Origin: Aerococcus sp. HMSC062A02
GTDB taxonomy: Bacteria; Bacillota; Bacilli; Lactobacillales; Aerococcaceae
DNA: 64,000 nt
Assembly (NCBI RefSeq): GCF_001809535.1
Contig: NZ_KV797910.1
Span: forward strand, 270,560-334,559
Direction of reading: 5' to 3'
Part shown: positions 36,777 to 48,105 of the stretch, piece by piece
Layout of the letters: each line of letters begins with the position of its first letter
How positions within the stretch are numbered: the stretch's first letter is position 1
Made by a program: the position numbers and the translations under genes
Notes under the pieces: model-generated
Told to the model about the DNA's origin: nothing
The model's input: the letters and a program-made list of their open reading frames with translations, nothing else
Database searches by the model: none

Positions 36777-38485
36777 TAGTCATTCTTCCTTTCAATTGGG
36801 ATGAGGCAGCTCACTCGGGTGCCTGCCTGGGAGGTCTCGATGTCGAACTGAGCCTGGTCATTGTAGAGAGTTTTTAGTCGCTGGCGAATATTGTTGAGGG
36901 CCGTCCCGTTCCCCTTACTTGGAATGCTTTCATTATTAAAGATCGCCGCTAATTTATCCTCCCCTATGCCAGAACCATTGTCGCTGACACTTAAGGCCAG
37001 CTCTTGGTCTTGGACCTGTACCCTGATGGTCAGAGCCTGGTCGTTCTTGTTTGCCTTATTTTCAAAGGCGTGCTGGATAGCGTTCTCAACCAACATTTGG
37101 AGGACAAAAGGAGGAATTAAAAGATCCAGGCTCGCCGGATCGATTACTTTTGAGATTTGATAGCGGTCAGGGAAACGCGCCTGGATAATCGAGAGATAGG
37201 CTTGGATGTGTTCTAATTCTTGGCTGATGCTAATTTTTTCATTGCGGGCCCCATTCAGATTGGCCCGGAAATAGTGGCTCAATTCAATCAGAAGTTGTCG
37301 GGCACGGTTGGGATCTAAGCGCACTAAGGAACTGATGGTGTTCATGGCATTGAAGAAGAAGTGGGGGTTGACCTGGGCTTGGAGCGACTTAATTTCGGCA
37401 TCCTTCAAAAGCCGGGTGTTTTGGTCAGCAATTTTTAATTCGTATTGCATGGAGAGGATCTGGGAAAGCCCAAGGAGGATTTCTTCGATCAAGGGATTGG
37501 GTTCCGCATGGCTATTGAATTCTAGGATAAAAAGGCTGTGCAAGTCTTCCTTGACGAAGATGGGCAGGGAGAGGTAATCGCCGACTTGGATGAGCTGTCC
37601 AGCCTCGGCTTGGCCCTGGTAGGCTTGCCAAAAATCGCTGATTTGGTCACGGCTGAGGGCGAGTGACTTGGGATAGGCGTAGAGCTGGCTTTTGGGGCTA
37701 TAGACGGCGATGGCTTGGAGGTCGAAGCTCTCATAGAGTTTAAGTGAAATGATCTCCGCGCTCTCTTGGGTCATTTGACTGGAGAAGTAGGGCAGGATCT
37801 TTTGAGTCACCAGGAAAATATCCTTGGTCTGGGAAATCTTTGCCCACTCTAAATCGCGCAAGCTCTGCTGGATAACGCTCAAAAAAAGCCAGACCCCTAG
37901 CCCATCCGTTACTAGCATAGGTAGAGCGATAAGTTGGAGGAGAGATTGGGCTTCCTGGCTAGAAGGAGAGAGGAGGGCAATGAGGGACAATTGGATTAGC
38001 TCCAAGCCCATGAGCGAAAGAGCAGCCTGGCGGACTTGGATAGCCTTGAGCGAACTGGGAAAAAACTGACCTAGATAGGCTGCTGCTAAGCCGATACAGA
38101 GGGAGGATGTCACATAGATATATGCCGTATCCCCACCTTGGAGCCAGCGGATTAAAGCCGATAGACCTGCAATGGGCAAGCTCAGGGCAAAGCCACCAAC
38201 CAGACCTGCGATACCGATAATAACGACCCGGAAGTTAGCAATAGCAGAGCCCGCCTGGATGGACCAGGTGTGGACGGGGACAATCTCCCTTGAGGCAAGG
38301 ATTTCAATCCCAGAAATATTGGCAAAGACGGTGAAGGCAGCAAAGACGACCAATAAGACCAGGTAGTCTTTTTTTGATTGACGGTTGACCAGGGCCTCCT
38401 TGAAGCGGGGAATATAGAGTAGGGCGTAGGCGAGAAGAACCATCAAGCCGGCCCGCTCCATCAACAGCATAAAAAGTTCAAGCAT
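36776..38485 (-). CDS. LytS-type sensor histidine kinase
   Basis: 569 residues. The N-terminal half has about five to six hydrophobic segments of the 5TM-LYT type, then a GAF-like region (about 220-340). The HisKA-type block NPHFFFNAMNTISSL carries the phospho-His near residue 372, and an HATPase_c domain follows with QMLVENAIQHAFENK and NGSGIGEDKLA. It overlaps the regulator by one base. LytS-type sensors near CstA/BtsT transporters sense pyruvate in E. coli; in other bacteria they control murein hydrolases through lrgAB, but no lrgAB is seen here. Confidence 0.92.
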   Translation of the reverse strand: MLELFMLLMERAGLMVLLAYALLYIPRFKEALVNRQSKKDYLVLLVVFAAFTVFANISGIEILASREIVPVHTWSIQAGSAIANFRVVIIGIAGLVGGFALSLPIAGLSALIRWLQGGDTAYIYVTSSLCIGLAAAYLGQFFPSSLKAIQVRQAALSLMGLELIQLSLIALLSPSSQEAQSLLQLIALPMLVTDGLGVWLFLSVIQQSLRDLEWAKISQTKDIFLVTQKILPYFSSQMTQESAEIISLKLYESFDLQAIAVYSPKSQLYAYPKSLALSRDQISDFWQAYQGQAEAGQLIQVGDYLSLPIFVKEDLHSLFILEFNSHAEPNPLIEEILLGLSQILSMQYELKIADQNTRLLKDAEIKSLQAQVNPHFFFNAMNTISSLVRLDPNRARQLLIELSHYFRANLNGARNEKISISQELEHIQAYLSIIQARFPDRYQISKVIDPASLDLLIPPFVLQMLVENAIQHAFENKANKNDQALTIRVQVQDQELALSVSDNGSGIGEDKLAAIFNNESIPSKGNGTALNNIRQRLKTLYNDQAQFDIETSQAGTRVSCLIPIERKND

Positions 38486-38613
38486 TTAACGAGCCTCTCT
38501 TCATGAAAAATAGTTGGGGTTTAGCAATTATATACACTATTGATCGATTTTCTTTAGCTATTGCTAAGTTTAACAGATTCTCCTAAAAGCGACTAGAGGC
38601 TGAAGATTGCCTC

Positions 38614-38641
38614 TTACAATTTTTAATTTTATCATTATAAT
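38614..38641 (+). promoter_or_regulatory. Promoter of the metQ-like gene
   Basis: TTACAA (38614-38619), 16-base spacer, TATAAT (38636-38641). The short hairpin GAGGC/GCCTC (38596-38612) just upstream, and TTAGC-TATT-GCTAA (38554-38567) in the same gap, could be binding sites. No SAM or T-box riboswitch fits in the 35 bases between promoter and gene. Confidence 0.6.
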
Positions 38642-38676
38642 AAGGATAAAGCGTTTTATTAGAAAGGAATGATTAG

Positions 38677-39528
38677 ATGGTAAGAAAAGGATGGCGATTG
38701 CTTCTCCTGGTCTCCTTGGTCTTCTTATTAGGAGCCTGCCAGGGACAGAAGGGCCAACAGAAGGTATTAATTGGTTCTAAGGCTTCGGATGCTGAAATCT
38801 GGCGCTATATTGCTAAGTCGGATGCAGCTCAGGAGGCTGGTTTTGAAATTGAGGTTAAAGATTTTGTCGAAGGTCCAGTTCTCAATACAGCGACGGCTGA
38901 AGGGGAGGTTGATGTCAATGCCTTCCAGAATTTTGCCTACATGAATAGCTTCAACCAAGAACAAGGCGACTCCCTTGTAGCTCTGGGATCGACTTATTTT
39001 GAACCCATGGGCCTGTATTCCGCTAACTTGGACAAGTTGGAAGATCTGGACCAAGGGGCTCATATCGGCTTAGCAGACTATCCTTCTGACCAGTCCCGGG
39101 CCTTGCTCTTGCTTCAGGCAGCGGGCTTAATTGAGTTAAGTGATGAAGAGAAGAGCCTCTACAGTGTGGATGATATCCAGGCCAACCCCAAACAATTAAA
39201 TTTTGACGTGATGAATGAGAATACCCTACCACGCAGCTTGACTGACCTAGATGCGGCCTGCATCGGCAACACGATTGCCATGGAAGCAGGCTTGGATCTA
39301 GAAGAGGATACGATCTATAAAGAAAGTGTCAATGACGATACTCTGGGCAGCGTCAATATCCTTGCGGTTGCCAAGGACCATCCCAATAAAGAAGCCCTTA
39401 AAAAACTTCTCGACCTCTACCATTCGGAGGATGTTCAAAATTTTGTTAAGGAAAAATTTAAAGGGACCAAACAGCCGGTTAAATTAGACCAGGAAGAAAT
39501 TAAAGCAGCCAGTCAATACGAGAAGTAA
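38677..39528 (+). CDS. metQ: MetQ/NlpA-family substrate-binding lipoprotein
   Basis: 283 residues with a lipoprotein signal peptide ending in the lipobox LGAC (Cys21). The mature part is a periplasmic-binding fold of the NlpA family: VLIGSKASDAEIWRYIAKSD, DVNAFQNFAYMNSF, and C-terminal LLDLYHSEDVQNFVKEKFKG. It probably binds methionine for a MetNI transporter, but no metN or metI lies beside it, so it is an orphan binding protein. The C-terminal part closely resembles a decayed reading frame at 48.1 kb. It is a single-gene unit with its own promoter and terminator. Confidence 0.88.
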   Translation: MVRKGWRLLLLVSLVFLLGACQGQKGQQKVLIGSKASDAEIWRYIAKSDAAQEAGFEIEVKDFVEGPVLNTATAEGEVDVNAFQNFAYMNSFNQEQGDSLVALGSTYFEPMGLYSANLDKLEDLDQGAHIGLADYPSDQSRALLLLQAAGLIELSDEEKSLYSVDDIQANPKQLNFDVMNENTLPRSLTDLDAACIGNTIAMEAGLDLEEDTIYKESVNDDTLGSVNILAVAKDHPNKEALKKLLDLYHSEDVQNFVKEKFKGTKQPVKLDQEEIKAASQYEK

Positions 39529-39540
39529 GAGGCATTAACC

Positions 39541-39573
39541 AAAAGTCATGTTCAATTTGTTCATGACTTTTTT
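39541..39573 (+). terminator. Terminator after metQ
   Basis: AAAAGTCATG (39541-39550) pairs with CATGACTTTT (39562-39571), with more T after the stem. Confidence 0.8.
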
Positions 39574-39690
39574 ATTTAAAATGGACATCCCTAAGCTTAT
39601 GAAACTAGGGCTTTTTTTAGCCTAAGTAGATAGTTTAGATCTTTGGTCTAGTGCACATATATTTTCTCTTGTTAAAAGATCAAAAAAATG

Positions 39691-39707
39691 TTTGACTATT
39701 GTTGACA
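39691..39707 (+). promoter_or_regulatory. CtsR-like operator overlapping the hrcA -35 box
   Basis: TTTGACT-ATT-GTTGACA reads as the reverse of the CtsR consensus: the first heptad is perfect and the second matches 5 of 7, with the correct 3-base gap. It covers the -35 box. Confidence 0.5.
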
Positions 39708-39730
39708 TTAATTTCTGAACATGATATATT
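39702..39730 (+). promoter_or_regulatory. Sigma-A promoter of the hrcA operon
   Basis: Consensus TTGACA (39702-39707), 17-base spacer, TATATT (39725-39730). Confidence 0.85.
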
Positions 39731-39737
39731 ATATGTG

Positions 39738-39764
39738 TTAGCAGTTGAAGTCGCCAAGTGCTAA
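39738..39764 (+). promoter_or_regulatory. CIRCE operator (HrcA binding site)
   Basis: TTAGCAGTT-N9-AAGTGCTAA: the right arm is 8/9 and the left arm 7/9 of the CIRCE consensus, with the exact 9-base spacer. It covers the start-of-transcription region, 13 bases before hrcA. Confidence 0.88.
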
Positions 39765-39776
39765 AGAGGTGAGAAC

Positions 39777-40838
39777 ATGTTAACAGAAAGACAAATGCTG
39801 ATCTTGCAGGCAGTGATCGATGCTCATGCGTCCCTTGCTGAGCCAGTGGGGTCCAAGGCCTTAGCCGGTGATCCCCACATTAATGCAAGTTCGGCGACTA
39901 TCCGTAATGAGATGAGTTATTTGGAGAAGCTTGGCTTGTTAACGAAGATGCATTCCTCTTCAGGACGAGTGCCGACTGAGTCAGGCTACCGCTATTATAT
40001 CAATTATATTTTGCCCCGTTACGGGGGACTAATTGATCGCGGTTTAAGTCGAGACCAGGCTGAGCGGGTTGAAGAGATTTTTGCTTCGCCCTATACCCAG
40101 TTGGCAGATATAATTGCTCGATCAACTGAGGCGATGGCTGAACTGACAAGTTACGTTGCTATCGCCTTGGGTCCTCAAGTAACCCACCATCGCTTAGCTG
40201 CCTTTCGGATTGTTGGCATGACACCACATAAGGCAATGGCGATTCTCATTACTGACCAAGAAGCTGTTGAAAATCAAGTCTTCACGATTCCTGAAGGATT
40301 GGACGAAGGCGCGCTTGACCAGCTTGTTCATTTGGTGAATGAAGAGCTGGTGGGACTGCCACTCTATGAAGTTGTCCTGCGTTTGCGCCAAGACTATATC
40401 CACTATTTGGATCGTTCAGTCCAACATTTACTTGAGAAAGAGTTACTCATTCAAAGCTTGCTGATGAAATTAAATGAAGAGAGGCTCAATATTCAAGGCA
40501 CGGATAAGTTTTATCAAACATTATCGAAGAAAGACGAGATTGACCAAATCTTAAATCTTAATGCCTTATTGAGCGACCAAGATGTGGTCACCCAGCTAAT
40601 CGAGGAACCCCAAACCGGTATTCAGATTCGCATCGGCAAGGAATTAGAAGATAAACGGCTCAAGCATATGAGTTTAATGACTTCAACAATTGGTGAAGAA
40701 GATCCTGCTAATCAAATTACATTTGCGATTCTCGGTCCAGAAACCATGTCTTACTTGCAGGTTGCCCAGCTTTTTAATGGGATGCGATCTGCCATTCGCA
40801 GGTATTTGGATGAGAGCAATGAATTAAGGCAAAATTAA
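39777..40838 (+). CDS. hrcA: Heat-inducible transcription repressor HrcA
   Basis: Represses class I heat-shock genes by binding CIRCE. 353 residues: an N-terminal winged helix (MLTERQMLILQAVIDAHASLAEPVGSK... region, with SSATIRNEMSYLEKLGLLTK and SSGRVPTESGYRYY), then a GAF-like domain. AAGAGGTGAGAAC precedes ATG 39777. It represses its own operon (hrcA-grpE-dnaK-dnaJ) through the operator just upstream, and its folding depends on GroE in relatives. Confidence 0.97.
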   Translation: MLTERQMLILQAVIDAHASLAEPVGSKALAGDPHINASSATIRNEMSYLEKLGLLTKMHSSSGRVPTESGYRYYINYILPRYGGLIDRGLSRDQAERVEEIFASPYTQLADIIARSTEAMAELTSYVAIALGPQVTHHRLAAFRIVGMTPHKAMAILITDQEAVENQVFTIPEGLDEGALDQLVHLVNEELVGLPLYEVVLRLRQDYIHYLDRSVQHLLEKELLIQSLLMKLNEERLNIQGTDKFYQTLSKKDEIDQILNLNALLSDQDVVTQLIEEPQTGIQIRIGKELEDKRLKHMSLMTSTIGEEDPANQITFAILGPETMSYLQVAQLFNGMRSAIRRYLDESNELRQN

Positions 40839-40856
40839 AAAGGAGGCTTTACTCAA

Positions 40857-41426
40857 GTGTCAGATCAGGAAAAAGATTTCGAAAGAGAAGAAGAAAAAGA
40901 GAAAGTTTCTAATGAAGAAGTCGACGAACAAACTGAAACAAATGAAGAAAATATAGAAAAAGAAGAAAGTCAAGCAGATCCGGTGGCTGAATTGGAAGAT
41001 AAGATCGCGCAAAAAGATGATCAAATCTTACGTTTATCTGCTGAAATCAAAAATATCCAGCGCCGGAATGCTAACGAAAGACAAGATGCGGCCAAGTATC
41101 GGTCACAAAATTTGGCCCAAGCCATTCTTCCTTCCCTAGATAATTTGGAACGCGCCTTGGCTATTGAAGCTGATGACGAAGCGTCCAATAATCTGAAGAA
41201 GGGGGTTGAGATGGTCCACCAAAGCTTGCTTCAAGCCTTGAAGGCAGAAGGAGTTGAGGTGATCGATCCAGTCGGTGAAGCCTTTGACCCGAATTTCCAC
41301 CAATCCGTTTCTTCTGTGCCTGCTGAAGAAGGTCAAGAAGCAGAAGAAATTGTTGAAGTTTACCAAAAAGGTTATGTCTTAAAGGACCGCGTCTTAAGAC
41401 CTGCAATGGTTATCATTGCACAATAA
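40857..41426 (+). CDS. grpE: Nucleotide exchange factor GrpE
   Basis: The DnaK nucleotide exchange factor and thermosensor. 189 residues. The acidic, disordered N-terminus (about 1-50, Glu-rich) is followed by a long coiled coil and the C-terminal beta domain with VGEAFDPNFHQSV and YVLKDRVLRPAMVIIAQ. It starts at GTG 40857 with AAAGGAGGC upstream. It lies 18 bases after hrcA in the heat-shock operon. Confidence 0.97.
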   Translation: MSDQEKDFEREEEKEKVSNEEVDEQTETNEENIEKEESQADPVAELEDKIAQKDDQILRLSAEIKNIQRRNANERQDAAKYRSQNLAQAILPSLDNLERALAIEADDEASNNLKKGVEMVHQSLLQALKAEGVEVIDPVGEAFDPNFHQSVSSVPAEEGQEAEEIVEVYQKGYVLKDRVLRPAMVIIAQ

Positions 41427-41460
41427 AAAAAGACTAATGTTCACGCTATAGAGCGAATAA

Positions 41461-43308
<1,848 letters not shown>

Positions 43309-43324
43309 TTAAGTTCGAGTTTAT

Positions 43325-43360
43325 CCCCTGTTCTGCGCCAAGGGCAGGGGGTTTTCTTTT
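43325..43360 (+). terminator. Hairpin between dnaK and dnaJ
   Basis: CCCCTG/CAGGGG (43325-43330/43345-43350) with further weak pairing inside and a tail GTTTTCTTTT. Read-through to dnaJ is expected. Confidence 0.6.
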
Positions 43361-43400
43361 GAAAGTTAACAGATAAGAAGATGAGATAGGAGGGAAGCGC

Positions 43401-44570
43401 GTGGCAACACAACGTGATTATTACGATATTCTAGGCGTTTCTAAGGACGCTAGCCAAGCAGAAATAAAAAAATCTTACCGCAAGCTATCTAAAAAATACC
43501 ACCCTGATATCAGCGATGCTCCCGATGCTGAGGAAAAATTTAAAGAAATAACGGAAGCTTATGAAGTCTTGAGTGATGAACAGAAGCGGTCTCAGTATGA
43601 TCAGTTTGGCCATGCCGGGGCTCAAGGCGGCTTTGGTGGCTTCGGAGGTGGCCAAGGTAGCTACCAATCTTATACGGGGTCCGACTTTGAAGATATCTTT
43701 TCACAATTCTTTGGTGGAGGATCGAGCTTCGGCGGCTTCGGTGGTTTCTCATCTGGCCAAGCTCGCAATCCGAATGCTCCTCGCCAAGGGGATGACTTGC
43801 AGTACACCATTGACTTAAGCTTTAAGGAAGCCGTCTTTGGGGTTGAAAAGACTATTAAGTATAAGCGCGAGGAAGAGTGCCATGTTTGTAATGGTAAGGG
43901 GGCTAAGCCTGGTACGGCAGCCAAACGCTGTCAGCAATGTAATGGGAGCGGGGTTGTCAACCAAACCCGTGACACGCCATTCGGGCGGATGCAAACCCAA
44001 ACGACTTGCCCTAACTGTGATGGAGAAGGGGAAGTTATAGAACACAAATGTGACCACTGCCATGGATCTGGCCGTGAAACCGTTACCCACACCGTCAAGG
44101 TTAATATTCCTGCCGGAGTGGATGATGGCCAAAGCATGCGCCTAGCTGACCAAGGGAACGCTGGTTATAACCGAGGGCCTAAGGGCGACCTTTATGTTGT
44201 CTTTAGAGTCCAAGAGAGTGATATCTTTGACCGCCGGGGCGCTGATATTTACTTCGAATACCCCATTAATTTCGCTCAAGCCGCTCTAGGCGATGAGGTA
44301 GAAATTCCAACTGTTCACGGCAAGGTGAAGATGAAGATTCCAGCTGGAACCCAGTCCGGGGATAACTTCCGCTTGCGGGGCAAGGGTGTCGCTAAGATTA
44401 ATTCCAATTCAACCGGTGACCAACATGTCACAGTCAAGGTTGTGACACCGAAAAATCTTAACGACAAACAAAAAGAAGCACTCCGCCAATTTGCTGAGGC
44501 ATCAGGTGATAATGTGACGGAAGAAGAACAAAATTTCTTTGAAAAATTGAAAAATCGCTTTAAAGATTAA
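43401..44570 (+). CDS. dnaJ: Chaperone DnaJ (Hsp40)
   Basis: The DnaK co-chaperone, 389 residues. The J domain has the HPD triad in KKYHPDISD, then a Gly/Phe-rich linker (about 70-130). The zinc domain has four CxxCxGxG repeats ([32 protein letters not shown]), followed by the substrate-binding beta domains. It starts at GTG 43401 with ATAGGAGGG upstream. It is the last gene of the hrcA operon. Confidence 0.98.
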   Translation: MATQRDYYDILGVSKDASQAEIKKSYRKLSKKYHPDISDAPDAEEKFKEITEAYEVLSDEQKRSQYDQFGHAGAQGGFGGFGGGQGSYQSYTGSDFEDIFSQFFGGGSSFGGFGGFSSGQARNPNAPRQGDDLQYTIDLSFKEAVFGVEKTIKYKREEECHVCNGKGAKPGTAAKRCQQCNGSGVVNQTRDTPFGRMQTQTTCPNCDGEGEVIEHKCDHCHGSGRETVTHTVKVNIPAGVDDGQSMRLADQGNAGYNRGPKGDLYVVFRVQESDIFDRRGADIYFEYPINFAQAALGDEVEIPTVHGKVKMKIPAGTQSGDNFRLRGKGVAKINSNSTGDQHVTVKVVTPKNLNDKQKEALRQFAEASGDNVTEEEQNFFEKLKNRFKD

Positions 44571-44579
44571 GCCTGACCG

Positions 44580-44622
44580 AGAAGGGGCCAACACTTAAAA
44601 AAGTGCTCGGCCTCTTTTTTAT
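44580..44622 (+). terminator. Terminator of the hrcA operon
   Basis: AGAAGGGGCC and ACACTT on the left pair with AAGTG and GGCCTCTTTTTT on the right (44580-44622), with small internal bulges. Confidence 0.75.
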
Positions 44623-44640
44623 CCAAACGAAAGACAAAGC

Positions 44641-44670
44641 TTGCCTAATCCTATCTCTTTACATTAAAAT
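44641..44670 (+). promoter_or_regulatory. Promoter of lepA
   Basis: TTGCCT (44641-44646), 18-base spacer, TAAAAT (44665-44670). Confidence 0.55.
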
Positions 44671-44719
44671 AGAGAATAGATCATTAACGAACAATGCTTA
44701 TAAGGATGTGAATATTTAG

Positions 44720-46558
44720 GTGTCAAATCAATTAGATATCCAAAAGTTAAAAGAAAGGCAAGAGAGGATTCGAAACTTCTCAATCGTGGCCCATATTGAC
44801 CACGGAAAGTCGACCTTGGCTGACCGTATTCTCCAACAGACGGGGACTGTTTCCGACCGTGAAATGCACGACCAGCTCCTCGACTCCATGGACCTAGAAC
44901 AGGAGCGGGGCATTACCATTAAATTAAATGCGGTGGAGTTAGAATACCAGGCTGATGATGGGGAGACTTATATTTTCCACTTAATTGATACGCCAGGACA
45001 CGTCGATTTCTCCTATGAGGTTTCACGGAGTCTAGCGGCTTGTGAGGGGGCTATCTTAGTGGTGGATGCAGCCCAAGGGATTGAGGCGCAGACCTTGGCT
45101 AATGTCTATCTGGCCCTAGAGAATGACTTGGAATTATTGCCTGTAATCAATAAAATTGACCTGCCAGCTGCCGATCCAGAGCGGGTCCGCACGGAAATCG
45201 AAGATGTGATCGGACTGGATGCTAGTGAAGCAGTCTTGGCCAGTGCCAAGGCAGGAATTGGGATTCCAGAAATTCTTGAACAGATCGTCCATGATATCCC
45301 AGCCCCTCAAGGAGACCTGGAGGGACCTGTCCAAGCTTTAATCTTTGACTCAGTTTATGATGCCTATAAAGGCGTTATTTTAAGTATCCGCGTCCAAAAT
45401 GGGATTATCCAAAAGGGCGATACCATCCAACTGATGAGCAATGGTAAAGAATTCGATGTGACGGAACTAGGGATTATGTCCCCTCAACCGATTCCAAGAG
45501 ATTATTTAATGGCCGGCGATGTGGGCTACCTGGCCGCAAGCATCAAGACCATCCAAGATACCCAAGTGGGGGACACAGTTACTTTGGCTGCTAATCCAGC
45601 TGCTGAACCCTTACCAGGCTACCGGGAGATGCAACCCATGGTGTATTGTGGACTCTATCCTGTTGATTCTTCGGAATATGTTGACTTGCGGGAAGCGCTA
45701 GAGAAACTTCACTTAAACGACGCCTCTCTGGAATTCGAGGCAGAGAGTTCGACCGCGCTCGGTTTTGGTTACCGTTGCGGCTTCCTCGGCCTCCTGCATA
45801 TGGATGTCACCCAGGAGCGTTTAGAACGCGACTTTGGCCTGGACTTGATTATGACGGCACCCTCCGTTATCTACCAGGCTTATAAGACGGATGGCGAGGT
45901 TGTTCAAGTTTCCAACCCATCGGAAATGCCAGATAATACGGAAGTGGACCACGTAGAAGAGCCCTATGTCCGAGCTGAAATTATGGTTCCTCAATCCTTC
46001 GTTGGCGCAGTCATGGAACTCTGCCAGCGCAAGCGGGGTGAATTTGTGACCATGAATTACTTAGATGATATTCGGGTTACGGTGATCTATGATATGCCCC
46101 TAGCCGAAGTCATCTATGACTTCTTCGATAAATTAAAATCGAATACCAAGGGCTATGCCTCTCTTGACTATGAAATTACAGGCTACCGGCCAAGTCAATT
46201 GGTCAAATTAGACGTCCTTTTAAACGGCGAAGTTGTCGATGCCCTTTCGATTATTGTCCACAAAGACTTTGCCTATGAACGAGGTCGTCAGCTCGTCAGC
46301 AAGTTGAAGGAAGTTATTCCGCGTCAACAATTTGAAATTCCCATCCAAGCCGCTATTGGCAATAAGATCATTTCGCGGACCAATATCAAGGCTCTGCGTA
46401 AAAATGTTCTCTCCAAGTGCTATGGCGGGGACGTCTCTCGGAAGCGTAAATTACTAGAAAAACAAAAGGAAGGGAAGAAGCGGATGAAGGCCATCGGTTC
46501 GGTGGAAGTGCCACAAGAAGCCTTCCTTGCCATTCTCAATATGGATGACGATGCCTAA
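44720..46558 (+). CDS. lepA: Elongation factor 4 (LepA)
   Basis: A ribosomal GTPase that affects initiation and back-translocation. 612 residues. The G domain has [23 protein letters not shown] and [10 protein letters not shown], followed by EF-G-like domains and the LepA-specific C-terminal domain ([21 protein letters not shown]-like segment near 570). It starts at GTG 44720; TAAGGATG is the ribosome site. It has its own promoter after the dnaJ terminator. Confidence 0.97.
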   Translation: MSNQLDIQKLKERQERIRNFSIVAHIDHGKSTLADRILQQTGTVSDREMHDQLLDSMDLEQERGITIKLNAVELEYQADDGETYIFHLIDTPGHVDFSYEVSRSLAACEGAILVVDAAQGIEAQTLANVYLALENDLELLPVINKIDLPAADPERVRTEIEDVIGLDASEAVLASAKAGIGIPEILEQIVHDIPAPQGDLEGPVQALIFDSVYDAYKGVILSIRVQNGIIQKGDTIQLMSNGKEFDVTELGIMSPQPIPRDYLMAGDVGYLAASIKTIQDTQVGDTVTLAANPAAEPLPGYREMQPMVYCGLYPVDSSEYVDLREALEKLHLNDASLEFEAESSTALGFGYRCGFLGLLHMDVTQERLERDFGLDLIMTAPSVIYQAYKTDGEVVQVSNPSEMPDNTEVDHVEEPYVRAEIMVPQSFVGAVMELCQRKRGEFVTMNYLDDIRVTVIYDMPLAEVIYDFFDKLKSNTKGYASLDYEITGYRPSQLVKLDVLLNGEVVDALSIIVHKDFAYERGRQLVSKLKEVIPRQQFEIPIQAAIGNKIISRTNIKALRKNVLSKCYGGDVSRKRKLLEKQKEGKKRMKAIGSVEVPQEAFLAILNMDDDA

Positions 46559-46572
46559 GTCTTGTCGACTGA

Positions 46573-46599
46573 GCCAGCTGTTTTTTACAGCTGGTTTTT
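46573..46599 (+). terminator. Terminator after lepA
   Basis: CCAGCTG/CAGCTGG (46574-46580/46588-46594) with a T-rich loop and TTTTT. Confidence 0.8.
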
Positions 46600-46663
46600 G
46601 CTAATTTTATATCAAATTTCTCCTGTGTTAGAATAAGGAAAACGATAGAAATGAGGTTGTCAG

Positions 46664-47302
46664 ATGCAAATCAAAACGTTAACAGTTGGGGCACTCCAGG
46701 CAAATTGTTATATCATCAACCAGGAAGAGTCGACCAAGGCCCTTTTGTTAGATCCGGGAGCAGAGCCTGATCGGATTATCGCTTATTTAGAAGATCAAGG
46801 ACTGGAAGTAGAAGCAATCTTACTGACCCATGGCCACTGCGACCATATTGGGGCTTTAGAGGCCATTAGAGACTATAGCCAGGCGCCTGTCTATATCCAT
46901 CCTGCTGACCAGGACTACTTGCTTTCTCCTGAGAAGAACTTATCAGGTCTCGGTTTTGCTTCCCAAGCCCTGACCTGCCGGCCGGCTGAAGAGGCCTATC
47001 AAGAAGGCAAGACCTACCATTTAGCGGGTTTTAGCTTTGAAGTTTTCCATACCCCAGGACATACGCCGGGTGGGGTCTCCCTTTATTTTGAGGATGAGGG
47101 CGTTCTTTTTTCTGGAGATACGCTCTTTCGTCATTCTATTGGTCGGACAGACTTAATCGGTGGGGATACGGCAACTATTCTTAAAAGCATCATCCAAAAA
47201 CTCTTCGCCCTCCCCGAAAATACCCGGGTATTTCCTGGCCATATGGGGGAAACGACGATTGCTGAAGAAAGAAATCATAATCCCTTCTTCAAGCTTTCAT
47301 GA
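46664..47302 (+). CDS. MBL-fold metallo-hydrolase, glyoxalase II-like (YqgX type)
   Basis: 212 residues. The zinc-binding motif is THGHCDH (55-61), with further ligands in HTPGHTPGG, SGDTLFR and PGHMGETT. This matches the small glyoxalase II-like group (Bacillus YqgX), which acts on thioester-type substrates; the true substrate is not known. A -10-like TGTTAGAAT (46626-46634) precedes it. It lies between lepA and phoU and probably forms a single-gene unit. Confidence 0.85.
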   Translation: MQIKTLTVGALQANCYIINQEESTKALLLDPGAEPDRIIAYLEDQGLEVEAILLTHGHCDHIGALEAIRDYSQAPVYIHPADQDYLLSPEKNLSGLGFASQALTCRPAEEAYQEGKTYHLAGFSFEVFHTPGHTPGGVSLYFEDEGVLFSGDTLFRHSIGRTDLIGGDTATILKSIIQKLFALPENTRVFPGHMGETTIAEERNHNPFFKLS

Positions 47303-47315
47303 TAAGAGATTTTAC

Positions 47316-47344
47316 TTACAATTTAGGCTTAGCTAGGTTATAAT
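47316..47344 (+). promoter_or_regulatory. Promoter of phoU
   Basis: TTACAA (47316-47321), 17-base spacer, TATAAT (47339-47344). Confidence 0.7.
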
Positions 47345-47391
47345 TAAATTAGAAAACAATGTTTAACATTACAACCTGGAGGGATTATATA

Positions 47392-48060
47392 ATGTCCATT
47401 AGAAAAACATTTGATAACCAATTACATGAACTGAGCGAACTCTTTAAAAGTATGGGAGACCTAACCCTTCAAGCGATTGAACATTCAAGTGATGCTTTAC
47501 TCGATCACAAGGTTGTCATTTCCCAGCAAGTTATTGAAAATGATGATGAGATCAACGAGTACGAGTTTAAGATTGAGCGGGACTGCTATCGCTTAATTGC
47601 CCTGCAACAACCCGTTGCCAATGATTTACGGATGATTGCTTCAATCTTAAAAGCAACCTCAGACTTAGAACGGATGGGCGACCATGCTGTATCAATCGCT
47701 AAATCTTCTTTAGTTATTGCTGATTCTCAACGTCTGCCAGCTATTGAAGAAAAAATTCGTGAAATGTCAGTTAAAGTGGAGGCTATGGTTAGAGATGCCA
47801 TCGCTGCTTTCTTTGCTAAAGATGCTAAAGCTGCTAAGGAAATTGCGGAAAGAGATCATGAAGTCGATGCCCTCTACAAGCAAGTCCACAATGATATCGT
47901 TGATGAAATTACAGCAGGGGACAATGCAGACCTTAGTGAAAGTGCAGCTGCCTATCTTTCTGTTGCTTCAAACTATGAACGATTAGGAGACTACACCACC
48001 AATATTTGTGAACGCGTCCTTTATATGGAAGATGGCGACATGGTGGACTTGAACGTCTAG
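47392..48060 (+). CDS. phoU: Phosphate signalling protein PhoU
   Basis: A regulator of phosphate uptake and signalling. 222 residues, two three-helix PhoU repeats with the metal-binding motifs ERDCYRLIALQQPVANDLR and ASNYERLGDYTTNICE. The long frame from 47359 is not the start: ATG 47392 follows CTGGAGGGATTATATA. No pst genes or phoPR pair lie nearby, so this copy stands apart. It may control phosphate transport encoded elsewhere. Confidence 0.92.
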   Translation: MSIRKTFDNQLHELSELFKSMGDLTLQAIEHSSDALLDHKVVISQQVIENDDEINEYEFKIERDCYRLIALQQPVANDLRMIASILKATSDLERMGDHAVSIAKSSLVIADSQRLPAIEEKIREMSVKVEAMVRDAIAAFFAKDAKAAKEIAERDHEVDALYKQVHNDIVDEITAGDNADLSESAAAYLSVASNYERLGDYTTNICERVLYMEDGDMVDLNV

Positions 48061-48076
48061 TCACTTCTAATAGTGA

Positions 48077-48105
48077 AGTCAGTCTGGAAACAGGCTGACT
48101 TTTTT
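48077..48105 (+). terminator. Terminator of phoU
   Basis: AGTCAGTCTG (48077-48086)/CAGGCTGACT (48091-48100), GAAA loop, TTTTTT. Its 3' edge runs into the metQ remnant. Confidence 0.85.
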
